The position numbers and the translations under genes were made by a program. A stretch of DNA of 64,000 nt from Chloroflexota bacterium. GTDB taxonomy: Bacteria > Chloroflexota > JAJPGV01. Under the pieces are notes generated by a model, which searched no databases, was not told the DNA's origin, and saw only the letters and a list, made by a program, of their open reading frames with translations. The stretch covers positions 96,436 through 160,435 of the forward strand of contig JAJPGV010000033.1 in the NCBI GenBank assembly GCA_021325635.1, in the 5' to 3' direction. Position 1 is the first letter of the stretch; every line of letters starts with the position of its first letter. Positions 1-8,414 of the stretch are shown here, one piece after another.

Positions 1-344
1 GAGATGGTCTGTGGAGACAGCGTATGGATCTTGTTGGCGGTGAGGTCGAAGCTGGGGCTGTGCTGGTTGACGAACCAATTGCCCGCGCCGATGATGGCCA
101 CGAACAGCACGCTCATGAGGACGGTGTTGCTGCCGTACTTGAGCCCGCGCGTCTTGAACAGGCCCAGGACGGTGTCCGGATCGGCCACGACGTAGGCCGC
201 CAGCAGCGCCAGGCCGACGATCAGCAGGATCTTGGGCAGGTTGCCGAAGAGGCCCGAGACCAGGTAGGTCGCCAGCGCCGCGAAGAGCGCCACGACGGCG
301 GCGTACAGAATGCCGGTAGTGAGGGTCTTGAACGCTCGGTTCAT
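1..344 (-). CDS. GldG-like ABC transporter auxiliary subunit, N-terminal part
   Basis: Incomplete gene running off the left edge; about 114 residues are visible from an ATG at 344. Three hydrophobic segments are seen (about residues 10-24, 38-50 and 77-90). They are followed by FDLTANKIHTLSPQT, which matches the start of the extracytoplasmic domain of GldG-type subunits (DLTxxxxxTLSPQT). The stop of the upstream permease gene lies 6 bases before this ATG, and its TAG is embedded in the Shine-Dalgarno GGAGGTAG, so the two are translationally coupled. With the permease and ATPase it would form a Gld-type exporter. In Bacteroidetes such genes serve gliding; elsewhere the substrate is unknown. 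The family call rests on the short visible part and on context. Confidence 0.75.
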   Translation of the reverse strand, partial: MNRAFKTLTTGILYAAVVALFAALATYLVSGLFGNLPKILLIVGLALLAAYVVADPDTVLGLFKTRGLKYGSNTVLMSVLFVAIIGAGNWFVNQHSPSFDLTANKIHTLSPQTI

Positions 345-350
345 GAGGCG

Positions 351-1226
351 CTACCTCCACCTTCTCGTTTCGACCGACCGAACGGCCAGAAACAGGGCGA
401 TCACGATCAGGCTCAGGTAGTAGACCAGGTCATTCAAACGGATATTCCCGGACGTGAAGCTGTCGAAATGCGGTGCCAGGGCGAGGTACTGTGCCAGGCT
501 GGCTCCGCCGCCGCTGCCGAAGCTCTGGCCCGCTCCCTGGAACAGCCACAGCACCAGTAAAACGCCTATCGACGCGGCCAGGGCGATGATCTGGTTCTGG
601 GTCAGCGAGGAGATGAACAGGCCGATGGCCAGGAACACCCCGCCTACCAGGATGATGCCGACGTATCCGCCGGCGACCTGGCCCAGGTCCGGGGAGCCGT
701 ACTTGAGGAGGAACAGGGGATATGGCAGGGTGAGGGCTAGCATCACCAGGTAGAAGCCCATCGCGCCCAGCCATTTGCCCAGCACGAGCTCGGATTCTCG
801 CAGCGGCGACGTCAGCAGCAGCTCGATGGTCCCGCTGCGCTGCTCTTCGGAAAGCAGGCGCATGGTGATGGAGGGAGCCAGGAAGAGCAGGATGATGGCC
901 ATGTCGGCGAAGGACGTGCTCATGCTCGCCTGCTGGCTGTTGAACAGGATGATCGAGAACAGGTACCCGTTCATGACCAGGAAGAAGGCGATCACCAGGT
1001 AGGCAATGGGCGAGGCGAACAGGGAGTACAGCTCGCGGCCGGCGATGGTCCCGATGTTGCGCAGGGGGTAGCTGGCCAGGGTGCGCGTTCGGGACGAGGC
1101 GCCCCTGGTGCGTGCAGCCGTTCTCCTGGCTCTCCGCCTTTCCGCGGCGGTCGTCTCTGCTTCGTCCGCCTCGGCGGGCGCTTGTGTGGGATCGGGCTCG
1201 ACGGCCAAGCCGGGTGCGTCCTTCAT
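351..1226 (-). CDS. ABC-2 type permease (GldF-like)
   Basis: A 291-residue integral membrane permease of the ABC-2 superfamily. About 55 residues of Arg/Ala-rich, probably disordered cytoplasmic sequence come first, then ELYSLFASPIAYLVIAFFLV, the usual beginning of GldF-type permeases, and six hydrophobic segments. The motif LLSEEQRSGTIELLLTSPL is the conserved cytoplasmic loop of ABC-2 permeases. Its ATG overlaps the TGA of the ATPase gene by 4 bases (ATGA), so it is the second gene of an ATPase-permease-auxiliary operon. The long basic N-terminus is unusual; a start further downstream is possible, but the coupling overlap supports this one. The transported substrate cannot be told. Confidence 0.85.
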   Translation of the reverse strand: MKDAPGLAVEPDPTQAPAEADEAETTAAERRRARRTAARTRGASSRTRTLASYPLRNIGTIAGRELYSLFASPIAYLVIAFFLVMNGYLFSIILFNSQQASMSTSFADMAIILLFLAPSITMRLLSEEQRSGTIELLLTSPLRESELVLGKWLGAMGFYLVMLALTLPYPLFLLKYGSPDLGQVAGGYVGIILVGGVFLAIGLFISSLTQNQIIALAASIGVLLVLWLFQGAGQSFGSGGGASLAQYLALAPHFDSFTSGNIRLNDLVYYLSLIVIALFLAVRSVETRRWR

Positions 1227-2167
1227 GCCGCTTCCTCCTCGCGGGTCGTCAGCTTGAGGAAGATCTCCTCCAGGCTCATGCTGGCAGCCCGCAGCTCGAG
1301 CAGGCTCCAGCCTTTGCCCACGACTGTCGCCGCGAGCTCGGACCTCACGTCGCGTTTGCCGGTGCCCTCGATCTCGCAGCGCACGCGGCCGCCGTCCACG
1401 TCCTCGGCGCTGACGTGCGTCACGCCCGGAACGACCTTCAGCGCGTCGACCAGCTCTCGCCGCGGCGCCTTGGCTTCGAGCTGGACGCGATCGCGGCCCT
1501 GCAGACGCTTGGTGAGGTTCTCGGGAGTATCCTCGGCCGCGACCTGCCCGTTGCTGATGATCACCACCCGCCCGCAGGTCATGCTGACCTCGGGCAGGAT
1601 GTGCGTGGACAGGACGATGGTGTGCTGGCCGCCCAGGCCTTTGATGAGCTGTCGGGTCTCATTGATCTGCTTGGGGTCGAGACCGACGGTTGGCTCGTCC
1701 AGGATGATGACGTCGGGATCGTGGATCAGCGCCTGGGCGATGCCCACCCGCTGCTTGTAGCCCTTCGAGAGCTTGCTTACGAGCTTGCCGCGCACGTCTT
1801 TGATCTGACAGGCGTCCAGAGCGTACTCGAGCCGCTCGCCGATGCGGCTCGAAGGCAGCCCCTTGAGCCGGGCGACGAACTTGAGGTACGCCTCGACCGT
1901 CATCTCGGGGTAGAGCGGCACCGTTTCGGGCAGATAGCCGATGCGCTTCCTGGCCTCCAGCGACTGGCTGAACACGTCGTAGCCGGCCACAGTCACGGTC
2001 CCCGAGGTCGCCGGCATGAAGCCGGTGATGATGCGCATGGTGGTCGTCTTTCCGGCCCCATTGGGACCCAGAAAGCCGAGGATCTCGCCCTTCTCCACGG
2101 AGAAGCTGACGTCGCGCACCGCCAGCTTGTCGGCGTAGCTCTTGCTCAGGTTCTGCACTTCGATCAT
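1223..2167 (-). CDS. ABC transporter ATP-binding protein (Gld/CcmA type)
   Basis: A 314-residue ABC ATPase powering the adjacent permease. Walker A GPNGAGKTT is at residues 34-42, the signature is LSKGYKQRVGIAQAL, Walker B VIILDEPTVGLD and the switch histidine STHIL. A C-terminal extension of about 90 residues, typical of exporter ATPases of the GldA/NosF/DrrA type, follows the nucleotide-binding domain. It is the first gene of the three-gene unit and its stop overlaps the start of the permease by 4 bases. Upstream the gap to the tatA-like gene is about 80 bases with no obvious terminator, so read-through from tatA is possible. Confidence 0.93.
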   Translation of the reverse strand: MIEVQNLSKSYADKLAVRDVSFSVEKGEILGFLGPNGAGKTTTMRIITGFMPATSGTVTVAGYDVFSQSLEARKRIGYLPETVPLYPEMTVEAYLKFVARLKGLPSSRIGERLEYALDACQIKDVRGKLVSKLSKGYKQRVGIAQALIHDPDVIILDEPTVGLDPKQINETRQLIKGLGGQHTIVLSTHILPEVSMTCGRVVIISNGQVAAEDTPENLTKRLQGRDRVQLEAKAPRRELVDALKVVPGVTHVSAEDVDGGRVRCEIEGTGKRDVRSELAATVVGKGWSLLELRAASMSLEEIFLKLTTREEEAA

Positions 2168-2246
2168 GGCGCTACTCTCCGCCGGGCGACCGTCTGGACA
2201 CGGCCAGCCCTACGACCCCCAAATTCTGAATTTCAAACAGTCCCGG

Positions 2247-2759
2247 TCAAGCGGGCGCGTCGAGAGATACGGTCTCGGATGGCGGTTTGGATGGCCGCCG
2301 CCGGGCCGCGGGCTTCGCTGCCGGCGGCTCGGCATTTTCGCTGAACGTAGGTCCATCGGCCGCGCCGGCTGCCGGCGCCGCCTTACCACTGGCTGAGACC
2401 GGCCGCGTCCGCCGCCGGCTCACCGCCGGCGTCTCTGTCCCGGCCGCTACCGCCGCCCGCTTGCGCGCCGGTTTCGGCTTGACCTTGAGGCTGGCCGGAG
2501 GAGCGATCGTGGCCTCAGCCGGCGCAACGCTTACGGCCGGAGGCGGGGCAACCGAAGCCGCCGGCGTTTCCGGAGCCGCGGGCTGGTTCACCAGCTGGTT
2601 TACGTCGAAGGTCTGCTGCAGGTCGGCGCTGGCCTTGCGCAGCTCCCGCACGGCCTTGCCCAGCATCTGGGCGACTTCGGGAATCTTGCCCGGGCCCAGC
2701 ACGATGAGCGCGATCACCAAGATGATGATCAGTTCGGGGCCGTGGCCGAAGCCAAACAT
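2247..2759 (-). CDS. Sec-independent protein translocase TatA/TatB family
   Basis: A 170-residue TatA/B/Hcf106-type protein. A single N-terminal membrane helix (ELIIILVIALIVLGPGKIPE) is followed by the FGP-like LGPGKIPEVAQMLGKAVREL amphipathic helix, then a long low-complexity Ala/Pro/Lys/Arg tail. It would form the pore or receptor of the twin-arginine pathway. I prefer the ATG at 2759 to the upstream GTG at 2792 because family members begin right at the membrane helix, and because a perfect TATAAT lies 7 bases before that ATG. The basic, Pro-rich tail is longer than usual for TatA and nearer TatB in length. No tatC is in the window. Confidence 0.88.
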   Translation of the reverse strand: MFGFGHGPELIIILVIALIVLGPGKIPEVAQMLGKAVRELRKASADLQQTFDVNQLVNQPAAPETPAASVAPPPAVSVAPAEATIAPPASLKVKPKPARKRAAVAAGTETPAVSRRRTRPVSASGKAAPAAGAADGPTFSENAEPPAAKPAARRRPSKPPSETVSLDAPA

Positions 2760-2766
2760 CGGCTGG

Positions 2767-2772
2767 ATTATA
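2767..2772 (-). promoter_or_regulatory. -10 box TATAAT of the tatA-like gene
   Basis: A perfect TATAAT on the minus strand ends 7 bases before the ATG at 2759. Transcription would then start at or next to the A of the ATG, giving a leaderless mRNA. No convincing -35 hexamer is seen 17 bases upstream, and there is no Shine-Dalgarno. Confidence 0.5.
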
Positions 2773-2852
2773 GCCAGGGGCTGCCGCTCCACCGGAGGCT
2801 ACCGGCTGCAGCTCGCACGCTCGCGGGGATAGAATGAAGCGTCTTGTACAGC

Positions 2853-3146
2853 ATGGTCGTGGTGTTCCGGGTGAAGCCGGACAAGATCGACGACTTCTTG
2901 AGCGTCTCCCGCGCGGTGCGGCAGTACAACGCCAAACAGGGCTACAAGGTCCCGGTAACGTACCGCCCCTTGGATTCGCGCACTGGCAAGTTCATGGTCG
3001 AGGTCAAGTACGACAGCCGTACCGAGCTTCAGGAAGAGCAGCAGAAGCAGAGCTCCGATGAGATGTGGCAGCGGCTCATCGCCAAGGCCGAATCGACGTT
3101 CGTGCCTGGCAGCCAGCAGATAGATATCCTGCACCGCGAAGTCTGA
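2853..3146 (+). CDS. small dimeric alpha/beta-barrel-like protein of unknown function
   Basis: A 97-residue soluble protein. It begins MVVVFRVKPDKIDDFLSV and alternates predicted beta strands with amphipathic helices, the look of a ferredoxin-like dimeric alpha/beta barrel (NIPSNAP or antibiotic-monooxygenase type fold). There is no catalytic motif I can name. It stands alone between the divergent tatA-like gene and the convergent HD-GYP gene. A TAGAAT hexamer at 2830-2835 may be its -10 box. A TTG at 2844 would add three residues; the ATG is preferred because the first strand starts there. Confidence 0.7.
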   Translation: MVVVFRVKPDKIDDFLSVSRAVRQYNAKQGYKVPVTYRPLDSRTGKFMVEVKYDSRTELQEEQQKQSSDEMWQRLIAKAESTFVPGSQQIDILHREV

Positions 3147-3163
3147 GGCCCGGCAGCCGGGCT

Positions 3164-5236
3164 TCAGGAGCTGCTTCCGCGCTCCGTTAGGCGGTAGATC
3201 TCGCGCTCGATGAACACCTCCAGCAGGGTGCTGTCGATGTGGCCATCGTTCGCCTCCCAGCTCAGGATCTGCAGGGCTTTGTCGAGCGGCACCGCTTTTT
3301 TGTAGGGCCGGTCCCAGGCCGTCAGGGCGTCGAAGATATCCGCCACCGTCATCATCTTGGATTGCAGCGGGATCTGCTCGGCTGTCAGGCCGTTGGGGTA
3401 GCCGCTGCCATCGAGCTTCTCGTGGTGCGCCCAGGCGATCTCGGGCACGCGTCGCAGGTCGTGCGTCCAGGGGATCTTGGTGAGGAACTTGTAGGTGTGG
3501 GTGACGTGCGATTCGATCTCCAGTCGCTCGTTGTCGTCCAGGCTGCCCTTGGCGATGGACAGCTTGCGCAGCTCGCCGGGCTCGATCAGGACTTCGTCGC
3601 CGTCGAAGCTGGGGTAGGTCAACGAGGCCAGATTCCGCAGCTGATCGAGGCTGCCGCTGTCGACCACGCTCGGCTCGTTCACCTTCCTCACCAGGTGGAA
3701 CGACGCTTCGAGCTGCGCTAGCTCGCGCACGAACTCGGCGTCGAGCTGCGCCAATGCCTCGGCGCTGTCTTGCGGTCCGTGGCGCAGCAGGTGCTCGAGC
3801 TTGCGCCGCAGGAACCTGCTCTCGAGCGCGGCCCGGGCAACGCCGAAGCGGCCGCGGATGCCCTGCACCTGCCAGTCGTACAGCTTCTTCGCCTTGACCA
3901 ATACGTGCTCGCGCACGCCAACCTTGCCGAAGTCGTGCAGCACCGAGGCGTAGCGGATCTCGCGCAGATCCTCCGGCCCGAAATGCGCCTCAGCCAGGTC
4001 GCCGCGGCCGATCTCGTTGATCGCCTCCGCCAGTCCCACGGTGAGGGTGGCTACCCGGCCGGAGTGCCCGGACGTCGTGGGGTCGCGCGATTCGATCGCC
4101 TGCACCGCGGCCGTGACGAAGCCCTCGAACAGCGTGCGGATGTTCTCGATCAGGCGGTTGTTGTCCAGGGCCACGGCCGCCTGGCTGGCGAAGGACAGGG
4201 TGAGGTCGCGGTCCTCGTGCGAGAAGGCGATGACCTCGGTGTCGACGTTATCCGCCGTGAGCGTCACGTCTTCCCGATATTTGCGGTTGATGAGCTGGAT
4301 GACGCCGATGATCTGGCCGTCGGAGTTGATCATGGGAACCGCCAGCATGGACTTGCTGCGGTAGCCGGTCTGCTCGTCGAAGGCCCGGTTGAAGATATAC
4401 GGGACGTCGGGCGGCAGCTGATAGATGTCGTCGTGCTGCACCACGTTGCCGGTGGTGGCGACGTGGCCCGCCACGCCGGCGCTCAGAGGCATACGGAAGG
4501 CCTTGAAATCGCTCGGGTTGGAGAAGTTCTGGGACTGGTTGAAGGACAGGACCTTGACGTGCGTCAGCACCGGCTTGCCTTCGCTGTCGCGCAATGGCTC
4601 ACCCTCGCTGTCGAGCGCCACCTGCTCCTCATCCACGATCAGGTAGAGGCTCCCAGCGTCCGCCGAGGTGATGCCGCGAGCCTTGGTCAGGATGAGGTTC
4701 TGGAGCGCGTCGATGTCGTGCACGGCCGACAGGGCCACGCCCACGTGGTGCAGATCAGCGATCTGGGAAGCGCGGCGATCGAGGTCCATCTGCGCCCGGC
4801 GATCTCGCTCGTGCAGCAGGATCTGCCGCAGCGAGGTGCGCAGCGCATAGCGCAGCGCACGGATTGTCACCGGAGCGTCGAGACAGGTGAACACCCCGCC
4901 GGCGTCTCGCTCCAGCTGGTCGCACAGGGCGGTCTGGCCGGTTGCGTTCACCAGGACGATGGCGGAAGCATCGCCGTGCAGGTCGAGGATTGCCTGGGCC
5001 GTTCGGGTATCGGTCAACGAGGCGTCGCCGACGATGAAGATGTGCCTCGCTTTGACGTCGACCAGCGCGGGTCGTTCGAACGGAAGCGCGTGGAGGCGCA
5101 GCTCGGCCAACAGCTGTTGAAAGCGCGATAGGTCCAGGTCCGGCGTGTAGTACACCAGGGCCGTCAGCTCGCTCGATTGTGCGGACAAGGCACCGCCGGT
5201 CTGTGTCGGCGTGCCCTCGCGCAGCAGGACCTCCAT
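3164..5236 (-). CDS. GAF domain and HD-GYP phosphodiesterase
   Basis: A 690-residue signalling protein. Residues about 25-130 resemble a degenerate receiver, a GAF domain spans about 165-360, and the HD domain begins at HSGRVATL (391) with the metal motif HDFGK at 434-438. HHEKLDGSGYP at 604-614 is the diagnostic HD-GYP motif, so the enzyme probably hydrolyses cyclic di-GMP under control of a ligand bound by the GAF domain. About 120 residues, including a predicted coiled coil, are inserted between the HD and GYP halves. I start at the ATG at 5236: the open frame continues upstream to 5605, but that part overlaps the end of the DUF2851 gene and looks non-coding. The first gene of its strand here is DUF2851, 55 bases upstream. 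Confidence 0.88.
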   Translation of the reverse strand: MEVLLREGTPTQTGGALSAQSSELTALVYYTPDLDLSRFQQLLAELRLHALPFERPALVDVKARHIFIVGDASLTDTRTAQAILDLHGDASAIVLVNATGQTALCDQLERDAGGVFTCLDAPVTIRALRYALRTSLRQILLHERDRRAQMDLDRRASQIADLHHVGVALSAVHDIDALQNLILTKARGITSADAGSLYLIVDEEQVALDSEGEPLRDSEGKPVLTHVKVLSFNQSQNFSNPSDFKAFRMPLSAGVAGHVATTGNVVQHDDIYQLPPDVPYIFNRAFDEQTGYRSKSMLAVPMINSDGQIIGVIQLINRKYREDVTLTADNVDTEVIAFSHEDRDLTLSFASQAAVALDNNRLIENIRTLFEGFVTAAVQAIESRDPTTSGHSGRVATLTVGLAEAINEIGRGDLAEAHFGPEDLREIRYASVLHDFGKVGVREHVLVKAKKLYDWQVQGIRGRFGVARAALESRFLRRKLEHLLRHGPQDSAEALAQLDAEFVRELAQLEASFHLVRKVNEPSVVDSGSLDQLRNLASLTYPSFDGDEVLIEPGELRKLSIAKGSLDDNERLEIESHVTHTYKFLTKIPWTHDLRRVPEIAWAHHEKLDGSGYPNGLTAEQIPLQSKMMTVADIFDALTAWDRPYKKAVPLDKALQILSWEANDGHIDSTLLEVFIEREIYRLTERGSSS

Positions 5237-5291
5237 GCTTTTGCCGAGTGTAGCGGAGGGTCGAAAGCGAATAGCCAGTGTGGGGAGTTTG

Positions 5292-6596
5292 CTAGCTCCC
5301 GGATGCCATTCCCTGGCCGCTGCTTCGCCCAAGGGGGCACAGAGCGCAGATCTTCTCGCGGCACCAGCCGTTCCACACGCGCAGCAGCGCCTGCTCCCCC
5401 GCGGCCCCGTGGAGCAGCGTAACGGCGGGGCCAAGGATTTCCCGGCGCATGTACGTCGTTGCCTGATTGGCGCCCTGCGCGGGGAAGCTGAGGAAGGCAT
5501 CCCGCGCTTTCTCGAACAGGCCAAACTGGCAGGTGGCCTGACCGTAGGCCGCGGCGAAGGGCAGCAGGACGTTGATCGCCATGGCGTCGGCTCGCTGCGG
5601 ACCAACCGCGTGCAGGGCCGCTCTCCATTCGTCCCGCAGCGCCGCGGCGGCGGCAGCTCCCTGGCCGGCGCTGTCTGCGAGCGGGCTCAGCAGCTCGTCC
5701 AGCAGCCCGGCGGGCAGCAGGCGCGCCAGGCTGGCGGAGAACTGCCGGATGCGGGCTGCCGGGAGGTTGTCGGGACGAACGCCGGCGGTCTGCCAGCCCT
5801 GCGGGGCCTGCGAGGGAGGCATCAACCCTGCCCGATCGAGGGCCGAGCCTTGCGTGGAGTGCGGGGTTGTCAGACCGGCGGCCTCGCGCAGCAGCGCCTC
5901 GATGCCGGCAGCGGCCGAAGGCGAGCTGGCCGCCGATTGGAGGGCAGCCAGCGGCACCGACCGCGCCAGCTGCCGGAAGGGCGGGCAGTTGCGGCTGTAA
6001 CCGAGAGCTTCGAGCAGCCCGGCATACAGCGCTTGCTCGGGAGCTGCTACTGCCAGCTCGCCTTCGAAGTGGGCCTGCTTGGCCTCGAAGCGATCGAGCG
6101 CCATGCGCCGCAAGGTAGCGGCCAGCGCCTGGGGCCGGGCATGAGCGAGCGCCCGTTTGCAGGGCGCCAGCACATATGACAGCTGGCTGGCGCACGGGCC
6201 TTCGACCGGCGACCGAGGAGCGTGAGGCTCGGCAAGGTGAGGCCTGAGGGCCACAGTCAGCACCGGCTGGCCGCGCGAATTGCGGGTGCCCCCGCCGGCA
6301 TCGAGGACGGCGTGCAGAACAACCTCGTCATAGGTGGGGTCGGCGTGGTGCCCGTGCTCGTACCACCCTCGCTCGTGCAGATGCAGCTCCACGTCGCCTC
6401 GCAGCAGGCTGCCGTTGGCCAATGCCAGGATGGCTTGCCGGAAGTCCGGTCCCGGACCACCTGGCTGGCGCCCCGGATACACCACCTGCACCGTGCGCCC
6501 ATCGGTGCAGCGCAGCCGCCGGCCCTTGAAGCCCTGGCGCTGCCACAGCTCCGCCAGCCACGCCTCCCCCCGCTGGACGTCAGCAGGCGGCCGCAT
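5292..6596 (-). CDS. DUF2851 family protein
   Basis: A 434-residue protein of the DUF2851 family, function unknown. Seen are GRTVQVVYPGRQPGGPGPDF, the conserved GDVELHLHERGWYEHGHH block, DEVVLHAV, and a C-terminal cysteine cluster CREKICALCPLG typical of the family. The ATG at 6596 is chosen because homologues begin shortly before the WLAELWQRQ helix; the frame upstream translates the heptad repeat element and cannot be trusted. The gene is divergent from the LysM gene, and the repeat element occupies the whole space between them, so its promoter must lie within or beside the repeats. Confidence 0.85.
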   Translation of the reverse strand: MRPPADVQRGEAWLAELWQRQGFKGRRLRCTDGRTVQVVYPGRQPGGPGPDFRQAILALANGSLLRGDVELHLHERGWYEHGHHADPTYDEVVLHAVLDAGGGTRNSRGQPVLTVALRPHLAEPHAPRSPVEGPCASQLSYVLAPCKRALAHARPQALAATLRRMALDRFEAKQAHFEGELAVAAPEQALYAGLLEALGYSRNCPPFRQLARSVPLAALQSAASSPSAAAGIEALLREAAGLTTPHSTQGSALDRAGLMPPSQAPQGWQTAGVRPDNLPAARIRQFSASLARLLPAGLLDELLSPLADSAGQGAAAAAALRDEWRAALHAVGPQRADAMAINVLLPFAAAYGQATCQFGLFEKARDAFLSFPAQGANQATTYMRREILGPAVTLLHGAAGEQALLRVWNGWCREKICALCPLGRSSGQGMASGS

Positions 6597-6620
6597 CTTC
6601 ACAGAGTAGCACAGGCGTTC

Positions 6621-6890
6621 TAGCGGCCCCTCGGGCCGCTGGAACGAGTGAAGAGTGAAGAGTGAAGAGTGGGGTGCGATGCAATCGCGCCCTCTGTCCT
6701 GGACCCTCGACCCCGAACCCTTGATCCCGAACCCTCGACCCTCGACCCTCAACCCTCGACCCTCAACCCTCGACCCTCGACCCTCGACCCTCGACCCTCA
6801 ACCCTCTGTCCTGAACCCTCGACCCCGTCACTCTTCACTCTTCACTCTTCACTCTTCACTCCTTCCAGCGGCCCGAGGGCCGCTGGAAGG
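6621..6890. repeat. heptanucleotide repeat element bounded by palindromes
   Basis: Composite repeat in strict 7-base register. Left palindrome AGCGGCCC-CTC-GGGCCGCT (6622-6640); then AGAGTGA units (about 6646-6671); a 24-base unique spacer; about 18 units of ACCCTCG or close variants (about 6702-6827); five units of CACTCTT (6828-6860), the reverse complement of the left AGAGTGA array; then a right palindrome with a 12-13-bp stem (6862-6889) sharing the core AGCGGCCC/GGGCCGCT. The ends are thus inverted copies of each other. The element fills the intergenic region between the divergent DUF2851 and LysM genes. Confidence 0.9.
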
Positions 6891-6916
6891 CCATTCCTGC
6901 TACTATTCGCGCTCGA

Positions 6917-7498
6917 ATGGACGAACGCCCCGAGGGGGTTTACGCGCACGTCGATCAGCCGGCTTTCGAGCAGATGCAGATCGACCAGAGCATCTCGCGG
7001 GTGGCCATCTTCTTCGTCTGCTTCCTGACGCTGGGCGTCTTCTACTTCACCCTGGTCAACTTTCCCCTGGCCAAGCTGCTGCCTATCCAGCAGATGCAGC
7101 AGGTGGGCCAGGTGGTCAGCGCGTTGAACCCCACTTCGTCGCGATCGCCGGTGGCCACCAGCAAGCCGTCCGGGGCGCTGGGCGGGTCGCAGGCGTCGAC
7201 TGCCGCGTCACCCGCCGGCTCTCCCGCGGCAAGCGTGGCGTCCGCGGCGGCGGCCGGCTCCTCTTCGGCCGCCACGTCCGCCCCAGTTTCGGTGGCCCCA
7301 TTGGCCTCTGCATCCGCGCTTGCCTCGGCGGGCGCCAGTGCCGGCGCTACTGGCGGCAGCTACCAGGTGCAGGCCGGCGATACGCTGTCAAGCATCGCCC
7401 GCCGTTTCAACACCACCGTGCAGGCCTTGGCGGACGCGAACAAGATCCCTGCCAGCGGCTCGCTGCAGGTTGGGCAGCGCCTGGTTATTCCCCGCTGA
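6917..7498 (+). CDS. membrane-anchored LysM domain protein
   Basis: A 193-residue protein with one membrane helix (about residues 27-45), an Ala/Ser-rich extracellular linker of about 85 residues and a C-terminal LysM domain (about 148-193: YQVQAGDTLSSIARRFNTT, then SLQVGQRLVIP). LysM binds peptidoglycan or related glycans, so this protein probably tethers the cell surface to the membrane; no enzymatic domain is seen. TACTAT at 6901-6906 is a likely -10 box only 10 bases before the ATG, giving a very short or absent leader. The 3' end overlaps the convergent inositol-monophosphatase-like gene by 14 bases. Confidence 0.87.
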   Translation: MDERPEGVYAHVDQPAFEQMQIDQSISRVAIFFVCFLTLGVFYFTLVNFPLAKLLPIQQMQQVGQVVSALNPTSSRSPVATSKPSGALGGSQASTAASPAGSPAASVASAAAAGSSSAATSAPVSVAPLASASALASAGASAGATGGSYQVQAGDTLSSIARRFNTTVQALADANKIPASGSLQVGQRLVIPR

Positions 7499-8321
7499 CG
7501 GGGCGCGGCTGGTAACGCACACCTGACCTGTTCTCGCCCGGTCGCTTGCCGGGCGGCCTAGGCTCGCCGGAGACCAGCGCCAGGAGCTGTGCGTGGATCT
7601 TGGTAGTGGACCCGCACACCAGCTGGCGTGAGTCCCAGCGCCATGGCCGGCCGGCAAAGTCGGAGATCGTCGCTCCCGCTTCTTCGGCAATGAGGGCCCC
7701 GGCGTTGCTGTCCCAGGGCTCGATATCGTCGACCAGGTGTCCCGCCAGGTGGCCCGAGGCGAGATAGCCGAACGTCAGGCTGGACGCCAGCACCCGCGCC
7801 TGCCACAGCCGCCTGGTCATCACCTGTTCCATCGCCCGGATGATGGTGCCCACCTGGCCGCTGGCCGGTCGGTGGCCGAAGTCGAAGTTGATGATGCCCC
7901 CGCGGTCGGTGACGGCGATTGGCTCGCCGTTCAGGCTGGCGCCCTGGCCGCGCTCCGCCACGTACACGTCGCCGCTGGTCCCGTCGAGCAGCACGCCGAG
8001 CACCACCTGGTCGTCCTGGACGAGGGCCACGTTGACGTTGAACAGCGGCAGTCCGGCGGCGAAGTTCCCTGTCCCGCAGATCGGATCGATCACCCAGAAG
8101 CTCTGCCGGCTGCCACTGACCCCGGACTCCTCCGCCAGGAACCCGTACTCGGGGAAGCGGCGTCTGAGGCTCTCGATGACCACCGCTTCCACCGCCAGGT
8201 CGGTGCCGGTGACGAAGTCCAGCCGCGCTTTGGGTTGGGAGTCCGAGGCCCCTGGCCGGGCCTTCAGCACAGGCAGCGCTGCGCTCACCGCCTGAATAGC
8301 GGCCTCGGTTTCTGGTCGCAT
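7485..8321 (-). CDS. inositol monophosphatase family protein with altered metal site
   Basis: A 278-residue member of the inositol monophosphatase / FBPase superfamily. The EE pair is at residues 64-65 and the second motif WDSNAG, with its catalytic Asp, is intact. The first signature, normally DPxDGTxxF, reads DPICGTGNF: Cys82 (TGC) replaces an aspartate that is a metal ligand in characterised enzymes. It may be a variant clade with changed metal use or a non-catalytic member; the rest of the fold looks complete. Start ATG 8321 chosen; a TTG at 8327 is also possible and neither has a Shine-Dalgarno. It overlaps the convergent LysM gene and follows asd by 93 bases on the same strand. Confidence 0.82.
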   Translation of the reverse strand: MRPETEAAIQAVSAALPVLKARPGASDSQPKARLDFVTGTDLAVEAVVIESLRRRFPEYGFLAEESGVSGSRQSFWVIDPICGTGNFAAGLPLFNVNVALVQDDQVVLGVLLDGTSGDVYVAERGQGASLNGEPIAVTDRGGIINFDFGHRPASGQVGTIIRAMEQVMTRRLWQARVLASSLTFGYLASGHLAGHLVDDIEPWDSNAGALIAEEAGATISDFAGRPWRWDSRQLVCGSTTKIHAQLLALVSGEPRPPGKRPGENRSGVRYQPRPVSGE

Positions 8322-8414
8322 GAGCAAGGAGGACGAGCTACAGGTGAAGGGTCCGCAAGATGCGCCGCGCGTTCGGTCGCGCCCAGCGCCGGCAGGCTGT
8401 CAAGAGAGCGTCCA

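Noticed and set aside
5237..5605. N-terminal extension of the HD-GYP frame
   Set aside because: It overlaps the conserved C-terminus of the DUF2851 protein in another frame and has random composition; the start was moved to 5236.
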